This document shows positions 37,350-46,058 of a stretch of 64,000 bases of DNA, piece after piece. Source of the stretch: Thalassotalea hakodatensis (GTDB lineage: Bacteria > Pseudomonadota > Gammaproteobacteria > Enterobacterales > Alteromonadaceae); the NCBI RefSeq assembly GCF_030295995.1, contig NZ_AP027365.1, positions 2,016,066 through 2,080,065 of the forward strand, in the 5' to 3' direction. The notes beneath the pieces are model-generated. The model was not told where the DNA came from and did no database searches. It saw nothing but the letters and a program-made list of their open reading frames with translations. Each line of letters starts with the position of its first letter. The stretch's first letter is position 1. A program made the translations under genes and the position numbers.

Positions 37350-40300
37350 ATGAGCATCACCAAAATAGCACTTGATAACTCGCGCATGACTTGGGTGTTT
37401 TTAGTGCTGATTACCTTTTTAGGTTTTTCAGTTTACAACAACTTTCCAAGCAAAGAAGACCCATCTATTCGAATTAATCGTGCATTAGTCATCACCCAAT
37501 TTCCAGGGTTACCGCCTGAACAAGTTGAAAACCTAATTTCAAAAAAGCTTGAAGAGCGACTTAGAGAAATAGGTGAGTTAAAAAATATTAGTTCTACCTC
37601 TATTACTGGACAATCAATTATCACCATTGATGCCCACGAAGACCTACCTGATTTTGATAAAGTCTGGGATAAGGTTCGTCGAAAAGTTGAAGATACAAAA
37701 CCGTCATTACCAAGCGGTATTTATGGACCTACCATGAATGATGACTTTGGCGATGTTGCTATAGTAACCGCTGCGTTAACAGGTGATGGCTGGGCTATGG
37801 ACGAATTACGTGACCATGCTAGAGATATTCGCGATCGTATTTACACGGTTGATGGTATTCGCCGCGTTTCACTATATGGCGTACAAGAAGAAAAGGTGTA
37901 TTTAGAAGCTTTACCGAGTTTAGCTGAAGAGCAAAGCATCGATATTGCAGGGGCTATGCAAGCCATTCAAGACCAAAACACTATATTGCCTTCAGGTAAA
38001 ATCTATACCCCATACCGAGAAATTACGGTTGAAACTAGCGGCAAATTAAACAGTATTGATGATTTAGACAATATCGAAATTAAAACCAATGACGGTGAAG
38101 GCACGCTAGCGATAAAAGATTACCTATCTATCAGGCAGAGCTTTAGTGAACCACCGAATGACCTTGCTTTTTACAACGGTAAGCCAAGCATTGTTATTGC
38201 TGCATCGATGCAGCATGGCCGTAATATTCTGGAAGTTGGCCCGCGCTTAAAAGAGATGTTAACTGACCTTGATGCTAATTTACCCGTGGGCATGGAGTTA
38301 ACAGTTGCGACTTTTCAACCAGATGTTGTTGGCAAGTCAATAAATGATGTAAAAAATAGCTTATATCAAACCTTAGTGATTGTGCTTATTGTGGTAATCA
38401 TTGCGCTAGGGCTTGTTGAAGGCCTAATTGTTGGTGTTACCGTTCCAGTGACTATTCTAGCAACGTTATTAGTAATGTTTTTTATGGAAATAGATTTACA
38501 ATTTATTTCTTTAGCAAGCCTAATTATTGGCTTAGGTATGTTGGTTGATAACGGCATTGTTATTACCGAAAACATACATTTGCGCCTCAACCAAGGCGCT
38601 AAAAAGTATGATGCCGCTATTGATGCCTGTAAAGAACTTGCTATACCATTATTGACATCTACGTTGACCACTGTACTTGCTTTTGCCCCGATCTTAATTG
38701 CTGAAGGTACAACAGGGGAATATACCCGTTCATTAGCACAGGTAGTCTCTATTTCATTATTGATTTCTTGGGTGCTTTCATTAACCGTGGTGCCATTGTT
38801 AGCAGTACGTTTTATTCCCAATAAACATCAGGAAAAGCCGTTCTTTCTGATTGGGATTTACCAACGAATTATCGATAAAGTACTCGCCTTTCCAAAAGCC
38901 TTTATGGGCTTAGTTACAGGTATCTTTGTTTTTTCACTGATGATAGTTGCTTTAGTGCCAGTTGAGATGTTTGCAACCTCATCTCGAACCGAAGTGCTAG
39001 TATATTTAGATGTACCGGCAGGCTATAACGTGCATCAAACCACACAAGCTACGCAAAAATTAACTTCATGGTTAAAAGATGAAAATCAAAACCCTGAAGT
39101 CGATTATGTTTCATCTTATATTGGCAATGGAGGACCACGTTTTTTCTTGTCGATTTCACCATCAAACCCAGCGCCTAACCGAAGCTTTACTATCGTTAAT
39201 ACGGCTTCAGCATCTGATGCGAAAGCATTGGTTAACAAAATAAAGCGTTTTAGCGCTGAAAATATGCCGACCGCTAAAGTCAGGCCGCAATTAATTGCCA
39301 GAGGCACAGTACCGCCTGGTGTGGTGCAATTGCGATTTAGTGGCCCTGATGCTGATACGTTATACCAAATGGCATTAACTGCGGAAAAAGCCTTGGCGTC
39401 TATTCCAGGTGCAGAAGATGTTACCAATGATTGGCAAAATAAAAGCAAGCGCTTTCAGGTAGATATAGACCAAGCTAAGGTGCGCAGGGCAGGCATAACC
39501 TATCAAGCCATTTCTAATGCACTTAATGGCGTATTCACGGGTGGAAAGGTTACCGATATTAGACGAGGTGATACGCTGATTCCGGTGATTGTTAAATTAA
39601 AAGGTGATAATTTAGGTAACGAAGATGTAGGGCATTTGCTGGATAAAGTTAAAATTTTTACCTCAGCGAATAAACATGAATATGTGTTGTTGTCGCAAGT
39701 TGCTACCATAAAAGTGGTGCCGCAATTTGGTAGTATTATTCGCCGAAATATGGATAAAACCATTACCATTGGTGGCCGTCATAAAGTCATGAGAGCACCT
39801 GAGTTACAAGCAACTTGGGATGCTAAAATACAAGATATTTATAATAATCTCCCTAAAGGTTATAGCATCGAGCTTGGCGGAGAACTTGAAGGTTTTTCTA
39901 ATAGTGCAGGCACACTGTTTTTAACCTTACCTTTATTTTTTGGTTTGATCTTCTGTATTTTGGTAGCGCAGTTCGCCTCATTTAGAAAAACCGGAATTGT
40001 TGTTATGACCATACCATTAGCTTTTTCTGGGGGCTTTTTAGGTCTATTCATTACCGGGGCAAATTTTGATTTCATTGGCGCTCTAGGATTTCTATCTTTA
40101 GCGGGTATTATTATTAATAATGCGATTGTTTTAATTGATAAAGTTTCTGCTGAATTAACGACAGGGTTGACTAAATATGAAGCAATAAAGTCTGCTAGCT
40201 TAAATCGTTTGCGCCCGATATTAATCACCACGGCAACCACTATTCTTGCTTTGATCCCGTTAATGCTTATGGAAGAAACGCTATTTTATTCGATGGCAAG

Positions 40301-40448
40301 TGTCATTATTTTTGGTTTAGCCATTGGCACCATTATGACGTTAGGTGCGGTACCAGCATTATGTTTGTTATTTTTGAAAGAACCAGAAAATGAAAGTATT
40401 GCCCAAAGTAATCAAGATGCAAGCCTAACCGTAGCTACTTCAGGTTGA
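37350..40448 (+). CDS. RND-family inner-membrane efflux transporter
   Basis: 1032 residues, AcrB/HAE1-like with the usual twelve membrane spans: one at 13-30, clusters at about 335-480 and 520-545 and again at about 850-1010, with two large periplasmic loops between. Central motif LIIGLGMLVDNGIVITENI contains the proton-relay Asp pair region, and GALGFLSLAGIIINNAIVLID its counterpart. Proton-driven export of small molecules from the periplasm. Co-transcribed with the adaptor (19 bases apart). The substrate is unknown; inside this locus, export of toxic side products or aromatic decorations is conceivable. Confidence 0.9.
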   Translation: MSITKIALDNSRMTWVFLVLITFLGFSVYNNFPSKEDPSIRINRALVITQFPGLPPEQVENLISKKLEERLREIGELKNISSTSITGQSIITIDAHEDLPDFDKVWDKVRRKVEDTKPSLPSGIYGPTMNDDFGDVAIVTAALTGDGWAMDELRDHARDIRDRIYTVDGIRRVSLYGVQEEKVYLEALPSLAEEQSIDIAGAMQAIQDQNTILPSGKIYTPYREITVETSGKLNSIDDLDNIEIKTNDGEGTLAIKDYLSIRQSFSEPPNDLAFYNGKPSIVIAASMQHGRNILEVGPRLKEMLTDLDANLPVGMELTVATFQPDVVGKSINDVKNSLYQTLVIVLIVVIIALGLVEGLIVGVTVPVTILATLLVMFFMEIDLQFISLASLIIGLGMLVDNGIVITENIHLRLNQGAKKYDAAIDACKELAIPLLTSTLTTVLAFAPILIAEGTTGEYTRSLAQVVSISLLISWVLSLTVVPLLAVRFIPNKHQEKPFFLIGIYQRIIDKVLAFPKAFMGLVTGIFVFSLMIVALVPVEMFATSSRTEVLVYLDVPAGYNVHQTTQATQKLTSWLKDENQNPEVDYVSSYIGNGGPRFFLSISPSNPAPNRSFTIVNTASASDAKALVNKIKRFSAENMPTAKVRPQLIARGTVPPGVVQLRFSGPDADTLYQMALTAEKALASIPGAEDVTNDWQNKSKRFQVDIDQAKVRRAGITYQAISNALNGVFTGGKVTDIRRGDTLIPVIVKLKGDNLGNEDVGHLLDKVKIFTSANKHEYVLLSQVATIKVVPQFGSIIRRNMDKTITIGGRHKVMRAPELQATWDAKIQDIYNNLPKGYSIELGGELEGFSNSAGTLFLTLPLFFGLIFCILVAQFASFRKTGIVVMTIPLAFSGGFLGLFITGANFDFIGALGFLSLAGIIINNAIVLIDKVSAELTTGLTKYEAIKSASLNRLRPILITTATTILALIPLMLMEETLFYSMASVIIFGLAIGTIMTLGAVPALCLLFLKEPENESIAQSNQDASLTVATSG

Positions 40449-40470
40449 TTTCATCAAACCCCTTTACGCT
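40439..40470 (+). promoter_or_regulatory. Response-regulator element before SDR-kdgK
   Basis: TTCAG (40439-40443), six bases, TTCAT (40450-40454), ten bases, TACGCT (40465-40470). It overlaps the end of the RND gene, whose stop lies between the two boxes. So the next two genes have their own promoter within the cluster. Confidence 0.6.
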
Positions 40471-40500
40471 AAATAGAGAATATTTATTGATTAGGAATTA

Positions 40501-41355
40501 ATGATGAATCTTGTTGGAAAAATTATCGTGGTAACTGGCGCAGGTTCAGGTATCGGACGTGAGCTAGCCCTACAGCTAGTGGCAAAAGGCGCAATTGTGG
40601 CTGGCGCCGATTATAACGAGCAAGCGCTACTTGAAACTCAAGAATTGCTTAATAGCGATTCTCGTGATCGTATGAGTTGCCATGTCGTTGATATCTCCAA
40701 TCTTGAACAAGTGCAATCTGTGGTTAACGATATGCTGACAAAGCATAACAGCATAGATGGCGTTATTAACAATGCGGGTATTATTCAACCCTTTACCCAT
40801 GTTGAACATTTAGAACTTAACCAGATGCAACGAATTTTTAATGTTAATTGGTGGGGCGTGGTGTATATGACTCAAGCTTTATTACCTGCATTAAAGAAAA
40901 GCACCGAAGCTCGTATCGTCAATGTATCAAGTATGGGCGGTTATATGCCTTTTCCTGGTCAAGTTATCTATGGTGCTAGTAAAGCAGCAGTAAAATTAAT
41001 GACCGAAGGATTAATGGTTGAACTTACTGATACCAATGTTGGTGTAAGCATAGTTTACCCAGGTGCTGTACAAACCAATATCACTAACAATGCCCCTGAC
41101 ATTACTGATGAAGCGAAACAAGCAACAGCTGAAAAACTGGCCAAGGAAAAGAAAAGCCCAGGAGTGACTGCAGAGCAAGCAGCCAAAGCGATTATTACGG
41201 GGATAGAGAAAAATAAAGCCCGTATCCTTGTAGGTTCCGATTGTAAGTTTATTGATAAACTCTATCGTTTAATGCCGGTGAAAACCGCACACTTAATGAG
41301 TTGGTTAATGAAAAGGTTTGCGGGTGTTGATATGAATGAAGCAGTTGAGAAATAA
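40501..41355 (+). CDS. Short-chain dehydrogenase
   Basis: 284 residues. TGAGSGIG cofactor loop, NNAGIIQPF, NVSSMGGYMPFPGQ with the catalytic Ser, YGASKAAVK with Tyr and Lys. The C-terminal 60 residues are longer than in the sugar SDRs above (AAKAIITGIEKNKARILVG, then a basic tail), a form common among SDRs acting on hydrophobic or acyl substrates. An ATG ATG pair opens the frame with AGGA just before; either may serve. Three bases from kdgK and so co-transcribed with it, which suggests a role in uronate or keto-deoxy-sugar processing, but no substrate can be named. Confidence 0.75.
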   Translation: MMNLVGKIIVVTGAGSGIGRELALQLVAKGAIVAGADYNEQALLETQELLNSDSRDRMSCHVVDISNLEQVQSVVNDMLTKHNSIDGVINNAGIIQPFTHVEHLELNQMQRIFNVNWWGVVYMTQALLPALKKSTEARIVNVSSMGGYMPFPGQVIYGASKAAVKLMTEGLMVELTDTNVGVSIVYPGAVQTNITNNAPDITDEAKQATAEKLAKEKKSPGVTAEQAAKAIITGIEKNKARILVGSDCKFIDKLYRLMPVKTAHLMSWLMKRFAGVDMNEAVEK

Positions 41356-41358
41356 ATC

Positions 41359-42312
41359 ATGAATTCAACCTTGAAAGCTGCTCCATCAAAATTACGTTGT
41401 GCCGCCATAGGCGAGTGCATGTTAGAGCTATCAAATATCGACAGCAGTGTTTTTGGTTTGCAAAACCTTAAGTTTGGTGGTGACACACTAAACACTGCCA
41501 TATATATGGCTCGTCAAGGCATTGATGTTGACTATATTACTGCGTTAGGTGACGACAAATGGAGCGATGAAATGCTCAAGGCTTGGCAGCTTGAACAAAT
41601 AGGAACTGACCTCATCGCGCAAGTGCCTAATCGCGTGCCAGGCTTATATGCCATTCAAACCTTTGAAGGTGGCGAACGTGAATTTTACTATTGGCGTAAT
41701 GAGTCTCCAGCACGAGAATTATTTGAACTTAAGCAAAGTAGCCAATTACTCTTAAAATTAATGGCTTTTGACTATCTCTATTTAAGCGGTATTACCTTGT
41801 CTTTGTATTCTGCTAAGGTGCTTGAGCGCCTGTGGGATTTTTTTGCACAATATAAAGCACAGGGCGGAAAATTGGTGTTTGATAGTAACTACCGCCCGCG
41901 AAATTGGCCGGATGCTAATGTAGCTCGTCAATGCTTTGATAAAATTGCCCGTTACAGTGCGATTGTACTGCCAACCCTTGATGACGAACAATTATTTAAT
42001 CCGAAACTAACGCTTGAGCAATGCCAAGACCATTATCAACAATTGGGTGTAAATGAATTGGTGATCAAACTAGGTAGTCAAGGTTGTTTGGTTTGTAGCA
42101 ACGGGCAAAGTCAACTAGTGCCAACTGTTGCCGTTAAAGCCATTGACACCACTTCAGCGGGAGATTCCTTTAATGCTACCTATTTAGCTGCTCGAATGAA
42201 AAATCTTACCACTACAGAGGCAGCAAAACATGCGCATCGCGTTGCAGGTGAAGTGATACAGTACCAAGGGGCGATAATTGATATTGCCAACCAGCCATTT
42301 ATTGATGAATAA
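41359..42312 (+). CDS. kdgK: 2-keto-3-deoxygluconate kinase
   Basis: 317 residues, PfkB/ribokinase fold. N-terminal IGECMLELS and KFGGDTLNTAIYMAR (substrate loop), FYYWRNESPAR typical of KDG kinases, and the C-terminal TTSAGDSFNATYLAA with the catalytic Asp. It phosphorylates 2-keto-3-deoxygluconate for Entner-Doudoroff cleavage. KDG arises from glucuronate or galacturonate, so its place in this locus points to uronate side groups on the polysaccharide. Follows the SDR by three bases; a clear terminator comes after it. Confidence 0.9.
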   Translation: MNSTLKAAPSKLRCAAIGECMLELSNIDSSVFGLQNLKFGGDTLNTAIYMARQGIDVDYITALGDDKWSDEMLKAWQLEQIGTDLIAQVPNRVPGLYAIQTFEGGEREFYYWRNESPARELFELKQSSQLLLKLMAFDYLYLSGITLSLYSAKVLERLWDFFAQYKAQGGKLVFDSNYRPRNWPDANVARQCFDKIARYSAIVLPTLDDEQLFNPKLTLEQCQDHYQQLGVNELVIKLGSQGCLVCSNGQSQLVPTVAVKAIDTTSAGDSFNATYLAARMKNLTTTEAAKHAHRVAGEVIQYQGAIIDIANQPFIDE

Positions 42313-42362
42313 GTATTGTCGATTCTAATGACTATTTAACTTTCTATGTTTCATCTCTTTCT

Positions 42363-42399
42363 GGCGTTACCTTTTGTTGTTTGGGTAACGCCTTTTTTT
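42363..42399 (+). terminator. Rho-independent terminator after kdgK
   Basis: GGCGTTACC (42363-42371) pairs with GGTAACGCC (42384-42392), followed by seven T. The first box of the next promoter begins inside the T-run, so terminator and promoter overlap. Confidence 0.9.
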
Positions 42400-42429
42400 C
42401 AGTTTGAATTCATGCTTTATCGTTATATT
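42398..42429 (+). promoter_or_regulatory. Response-regulator element before the esterase
   Basis: TTCAG (42398-42402), six bases, TTCAT (42409-42413), ten bases, TATATT (42424-42429). Start codon 34 bases after the hexamer. Confidence 0.65.
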
Positions 42430-42463
42430 TTCAATATCAATAATCAGATAACTAAGATTAACT

Positions 42464-43384
42464 ATGAGTAAGTATATCCTTGTAAGTTGTGTATTTGTTG
42501 TGGTTTTAAGTTTTGGGATGGTGAGCGGCTTTCATATGGGGGCAGCAACAGGTTTTTATCAACCGAAAATTGCTGAACCCTATGCAAAACGTTTTGCCGA
42601 ATTCATTAAGCCGTTTATGAATGTAGATATGTGTTCAGAGAATGATGAATGTGGCTTCAGAGAAGTCGATAATCGAAACCAATTATCATGCCAACCTTTT
42701 ATTGAAGATACCACGCGGGCGATGGTGCTACTCGCTTTTGGTCAGTCAAATAGTGGTAACCATGGTGATTATCTGCATAAACCTGTTGATGGCATTTATA
42801 ACTTAAATCCCTTTGATGGTTTGTGTTACCAAGCACAAGACCTGTTGTTGGGGGCTACGGGTGAGCAAGGCTCAGTCTGGATGCCCTTAGCCGAACAATT
42901 AATTGCTTCAGGGAGAACCGATAAAGTACTGATTGTACCTTTCGGTGTAGGTGGTTCGTCTATTGAGCGCTGGACACTAACAGGCGATTTATCAGGCAGG
43001 ATAAAACGAAGTATTGATGTATTAACTAAACAGAATATCAAAGCAACCCACATTGTTTGGCATCAAGGGGAAACTGATGCGGACAAAGGTACAACTTCAG
43101 AAGAATATATTGATATGTTCGGAGAGGTTGTTGAGCAACTTGGGCCTTTAGGTGAAAATATTCCTATTTATACTGCTGTTGCCACACGTTGTTGGGGCAA
43201 TCCTAATAAAATAATAAGTACTGCTCAACAACAGCTCCCTCAGGTTTACTCAAATGTATTTTCTGGTGCAAACAGTGATTCATTAGGTAATGACCTGCGT
43301 TATGATAATTGCCATTTTAATCAACAAGGTCTAGCAGAACATGCAGCGTTATGGTTTGATGCTTTATACGCGCACGAACAATAA
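42464..43384 (+). CDS. SGNH-type carbohydrate acetylesterase (CE6/SASA-like)
   Basis: 306 residues with an N-terminal hydrophobic segment (3-24), probably a membrane anchor. The catalytic blocks are LLAFGQSNSGNHGD (nucleophile Ser and Asn), FGVGGSSIERW (oxyanion Gly), WHQGETDADKG and DNCHFNQQG (catalytic His). This is the SASA/CE6 pattern that includes acetyl-xylan esterases. It would strip acetyl groups from xylan in the periplasm, opening it to the xylanase and xylosidases. Single-gene unit with its own promoter element. Exact ester substrate is inferred. Confidence 0.82.
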   Translation: MSKYILVSCVFVVVLSFGMVSGFHMGAATGFYQPKIAEPYAKRFAEFIKPFMNVDMCSENDECGFREVDNRNQLSCQPFIEDTTRAMVLLAFGQSNSGNHGDYLHKPVDGIYNLNPFDGLCYQAQDLLLGATGEQGSVWMPLAEQLIASGRTDKVLIVPFGVGGSSIERWTLTGDLSGRIKRSIDVLTKQNIKATHIVWHQGETDADKGTTSEEYIDMFGEVVEQLGPLGENIPIYTAVATRCWGNPNKIISTAQQQLPQVYSNVFSGANSDSLGNDLRYDNCHFNQQGLAEHAALWFDALYAHEQ

Positions 43385-43386
43385 TA

Positions 43387-43418
43387 TTCAGATCTAATTC
43401 AGGTTACTTCGATATTCT
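43387..43418 (+). promoter_or_regulatory. Response-regulator element before the first GH2 gene
   Basis: TTCAG (43387-43391), six bases, TTCAG (43398-43402), ten bases, TATTCT (43413-43418). Located just after the esterase stop codon. Confidence 0.65.
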
Positions 43419-43458
43419 CTTAGCTATAAGTCAGAATTTCAACTTTTAGGAGTATTCC

Positions 43459-45864
43459 GTGAGAATTTTGTGGAAGTGTATTAAGTGGTTCTTTATCTCG
43501 ATTTTTTCGTTGATATTATTAATGGTTGTCACTTGGCCTTTATGGTCTCCGTTAATGGTCGATGGCAAATATGAAGGTTTTGCTAAATCACATGTTTCAA
43601 AAAATAAAGCTAATTATTTAGCTGAAATTATTGGTGCGCAACCTGAAATTGCTTGTGGTGGTACTGCAGGGCAATATAACTGGGGTGAAAAAACACGACA
43701 ATACGTTTCACTTAACGGAACTTGGCAAGTAGAGCAAGGCGCATTAAATGACTCGATGCCAGAGCAATATAATCACACTGCGGCAGTACCTGGCTTGTTA
43801 GCCGATGCAGAGCCAGCATTCAATGGCTTAGGTCAACCGAGCGAAGAGCGGGATGTATTTTGGTATAAGCGTAGTTTTGAAGCGCCAGAGTCTGTTAAAG
43901 AAACAGCGCTACTATGTATTGCTAAAGTTAAATACGGCGCAAAAGTTTGGCTTAATGGCGTTGAATTAGGTAATCACTACGGGGCGTTCACTCAAGCTGA
44001 ATTTAATATAGAAAATGCGATTAAGTGGGGCGAAAGCAATGAGTTAGTTGTTCGAGTTGGAGCCGAGCGAAGCCAAATACCTGAATATATCCCGACTGGT
44101 CAAGATAATGAAAAAGAATATTGGATGCCGGGAATTTGGGATGACGTAAATTTACTGTTTACTGGTGAACAAACGATTGTTCGTAGCAAGGTTGAAACCG
44201 ACATTGCCACAGGTGTTGCTACGATCAAAAATACCATTAAAAATAATGGTCAAAGCAGCATAACGCTAGAGGTTGTTAACAGCTTACGCGAGTGGAAAGC
44301 AAATACGAGCGCATCGACAGAATCCTCATCAAATTTACATTTGGCTGCGGGTGAAACAAAAACGATTGAACAACAAGTTTCTGTATCGGACATGACCTTG
44401 TGGACACTTGATGCGCCATTTCTTTATGTTGCTGATACTTCTCTAAAATCAGGTGATGTTGTCATTGATGATCAAGCTACACGCTTTGGTTTTCGTTCTG
44501 TACAGTGGAAAGGTGGCGATGAACGAGGGTTTTATCTCAATGGTGAAAAAACTTACTTAAGAGGCTCCAACTTTTCGTTAGGTCGCTTTTTTGAAGACCC
44601 AAATGCAGGTACTCTAGCTTGGAATGAGGAATGGGTGCGTAAACTGTATACCAGCTACCCGAAAGACTATAACTGGAACTTGTTCCGCACCAGTTTAGGT
44701 CGCCTGCCTAATTTTTGGTACAACATTGCCGATGAAGAAGGGTTTTTGATTGATGACGAATTTGCCTATTGGACATTGATGGGACAAATGAAAGACACCG
44801 AAACACATAAATTTGATCAGGCGCATTTAGAGTGGTCAATTGTTGAGTTAGAAAAAGAATTTACCAGTTGGATTCAGGAAAATTGGAATCACCCTTCAAT
44901 AGCGTGGTGGAGCGCATCAAATGAAACAACGGATATGAAGTCATTTGATACTATCAGCAATGTTCGCCATTTAGATCCAACCAGACAATGGGAAAACGGT
45001 GGATGGCAAAAGCCTCACCATCCTGATGACCCAATTGAAGATCATCCCTACGTGTTTGCCGCAAACTTTAACCCCATTATGGCACTTTTAGGTAGTAACC
45101 TAGGTGGCGGGATTGAATCGCTTGATGAGAAAAACGGCCAACCCAAAGAGCCTACCGATCTAGCTAGTGTGATTAATGTGACCTACCCATCAAAACATAA
45201 TCCCTACATTGTTAATGAATATGGTTGGTTATGGTTAAATCGTGATGGTAGTGCAACTAAGTTAACAAATGAGATATATCCACAATTATTAGGTGATGAT
45301 AATACCACCGAAGCTCGCAGAGAAGCATGGGCATACCTTCATGCTGGTTTAACAGGGTTTTGGCGTGCAAAACGCGGTTATCAAGGCGTGCAACATTTTG
45401 CTTATTTAAGCCACTCTAAGCCAGGGACGGCCTTTACTAGTGATAATTTTATTGACCTTGAAAACTTGGTGATGGAGCCAAAATGGCATGAATATAGTAA
45501 AAATATTTGGTCACCTGCAGCGATTTATATCGATAAATGGACTGATGATTATCAACGTGGTGATCTAACTGAAATTCCACTCATCGTTATTAATGATCAT
45601 CATCAATTAGTAAATGGCGAAGTTCAGATATTTGCGACAGATGAAACCGGTAATATCCTTGAAAAATCAGCGCGAGTTAAAGTGAGCATTGATAAAAATG
45701 GCGAACAGTCATTTGAACTAGCAATGAGAATTCCAGCCCGTAAAAAGTTTGTTCTATTTGCCCAGTTAACCTATCAAAATGGCGAGAAATTCGATGTGGT
45801 TGATAAACGTAAAGTAGGTTTCAAACATCATGGTGTTGAAGTTGCCTCAAGGCCTAATTTGTAA
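43459..45864 (+). CDS. Membrane-anchored GH2 glycosidase
   Basis: 801 residues. A single hydrophobic segment (about 8-30) without a clear cleavage site, then a GH2 sugar-binding domain (about 85-245: WQVEQG, FWYKRSF, KVWLNGVELG), an Ig-like domain, and the barrel with acid/base Glu489 in SASNET and nucleophile Glu587 in VNEYGW. GH2 includes beta-galactosidases, glucuronidases, mannosidases and some xylosidase/arabinosidase activities; which applies is not readable. Begins with GTG behind TTAGGAG. Divergent paralogue of the two GH2 genes at 58904 and 61338, all probably exo-acting in the periplasm. Ends in a good terminator. Confidence 0.88.
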   Translation: MRILWKCIKWFFISIFSLILLMVVTWPLWSPLMVDGKYEGFAKSHVSKNKANYLAEIIGAQPEIACGGTAGQYNWGEKTRQYVSLNGTWQVEQGALNDSMPEQYNHTAAVPGLLADAEPAFNGLGQPSEERDVFWYKRSFEAPESVKETALLCIAKVKYGAKVWLNGVELGNHYGAFTQAEFNIENAIKWGESNELVVRVGAERSQIPEYIPTGQDNEKEYWMPGIWDDVNLLFTGEQTIVRSKVETDIATGVATIKNTIKNNGQSSITLEVVNSLREWKANTSASTESSSNLHLAAGETKTIEQQVSVSDMTLWTLDAPFLYVADTSLKSGDVVIDDQATRFGFRSVQWKGGDERGFYLNGEKTYLRGSNFSLGRFFEDPNAGTLAWNEEWVRKLYTSYPKDYNWNLFRTSLGRLPNFWYNIADEEGFLIDDEFAYWTLMGQMKDTETHKFDQAHLEWSIVELEKEFTSWIQENWNHPSIAWWSASNETTDMKSFDTISNVRHLDPTRQWENGGWQKPHHPDDPIEDHPYVFAANFNPIMALLGSNLGGGIESLDEKNGQPKEPTDLASVINVTYPSKHNPYIVNEYGWLWLNRDGSATKLTNEIYPQLLGDDNTTEARREAWAYLHAGLTGFWRAKRGYQGVQHFAYLSHSKPGTAFTSDNFIDLENLVMEPKWHEYSKNIWSPAAIYIDKWTDDYQRGDLTEIPLIVINDHHQLVNGEVQIFATDETGNILEKSARVKVSIDKNGEQSFELAMRIPARKKFVLFAQLTYQNGEKFDVVDKRKVGFKHHGVEVASRPNL

Positions 45865-45913
45865 CCGTAGCGCTTATTTAGTTCCCCCAACAACTTTATA
45901 AGCTCATTTTCAG

Positions 45914-45947
45914 CCGAACTTCGCATTATGCAAGTTCGGTTTTTTTT
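45914..45947 (+). terminator. Rho-independent terminator after the first GH2 gene
   Basis: CCGAACTT (45914-45921) pairs with AAGTTCGG (45932-45939), with an inner GCAT/ATGC pairing, followed by eight T. Confidence 0.9.
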
Positions 45948-45969
45948 GTTTAACACACAGCTGCAGGTA

Positions 45970-46001
45970 TTCATGTTGTTTTCAGGTTGAAGCAGTATGT
46001 T
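45970..46001 (+). promoter_or_regulatory. Response-regulator element before the first GH3 gene
   Basis: TTCAT (45970-45974), six bases, TTCAG (45981-45985), ten bases, TATGTT (45996-46001). Confidence 0.65.
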
Positions 46002-46058
46002 GGTTACTATGAAGTTAAATTTTACATTTTGAGATGCATTCACAAATAAGGGCAAGAA

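Noticed and set aside
37433-40240. Open frames on the minus strand inside the RND gene
   Set aside because: Antisense shadows of a conserved transporter.
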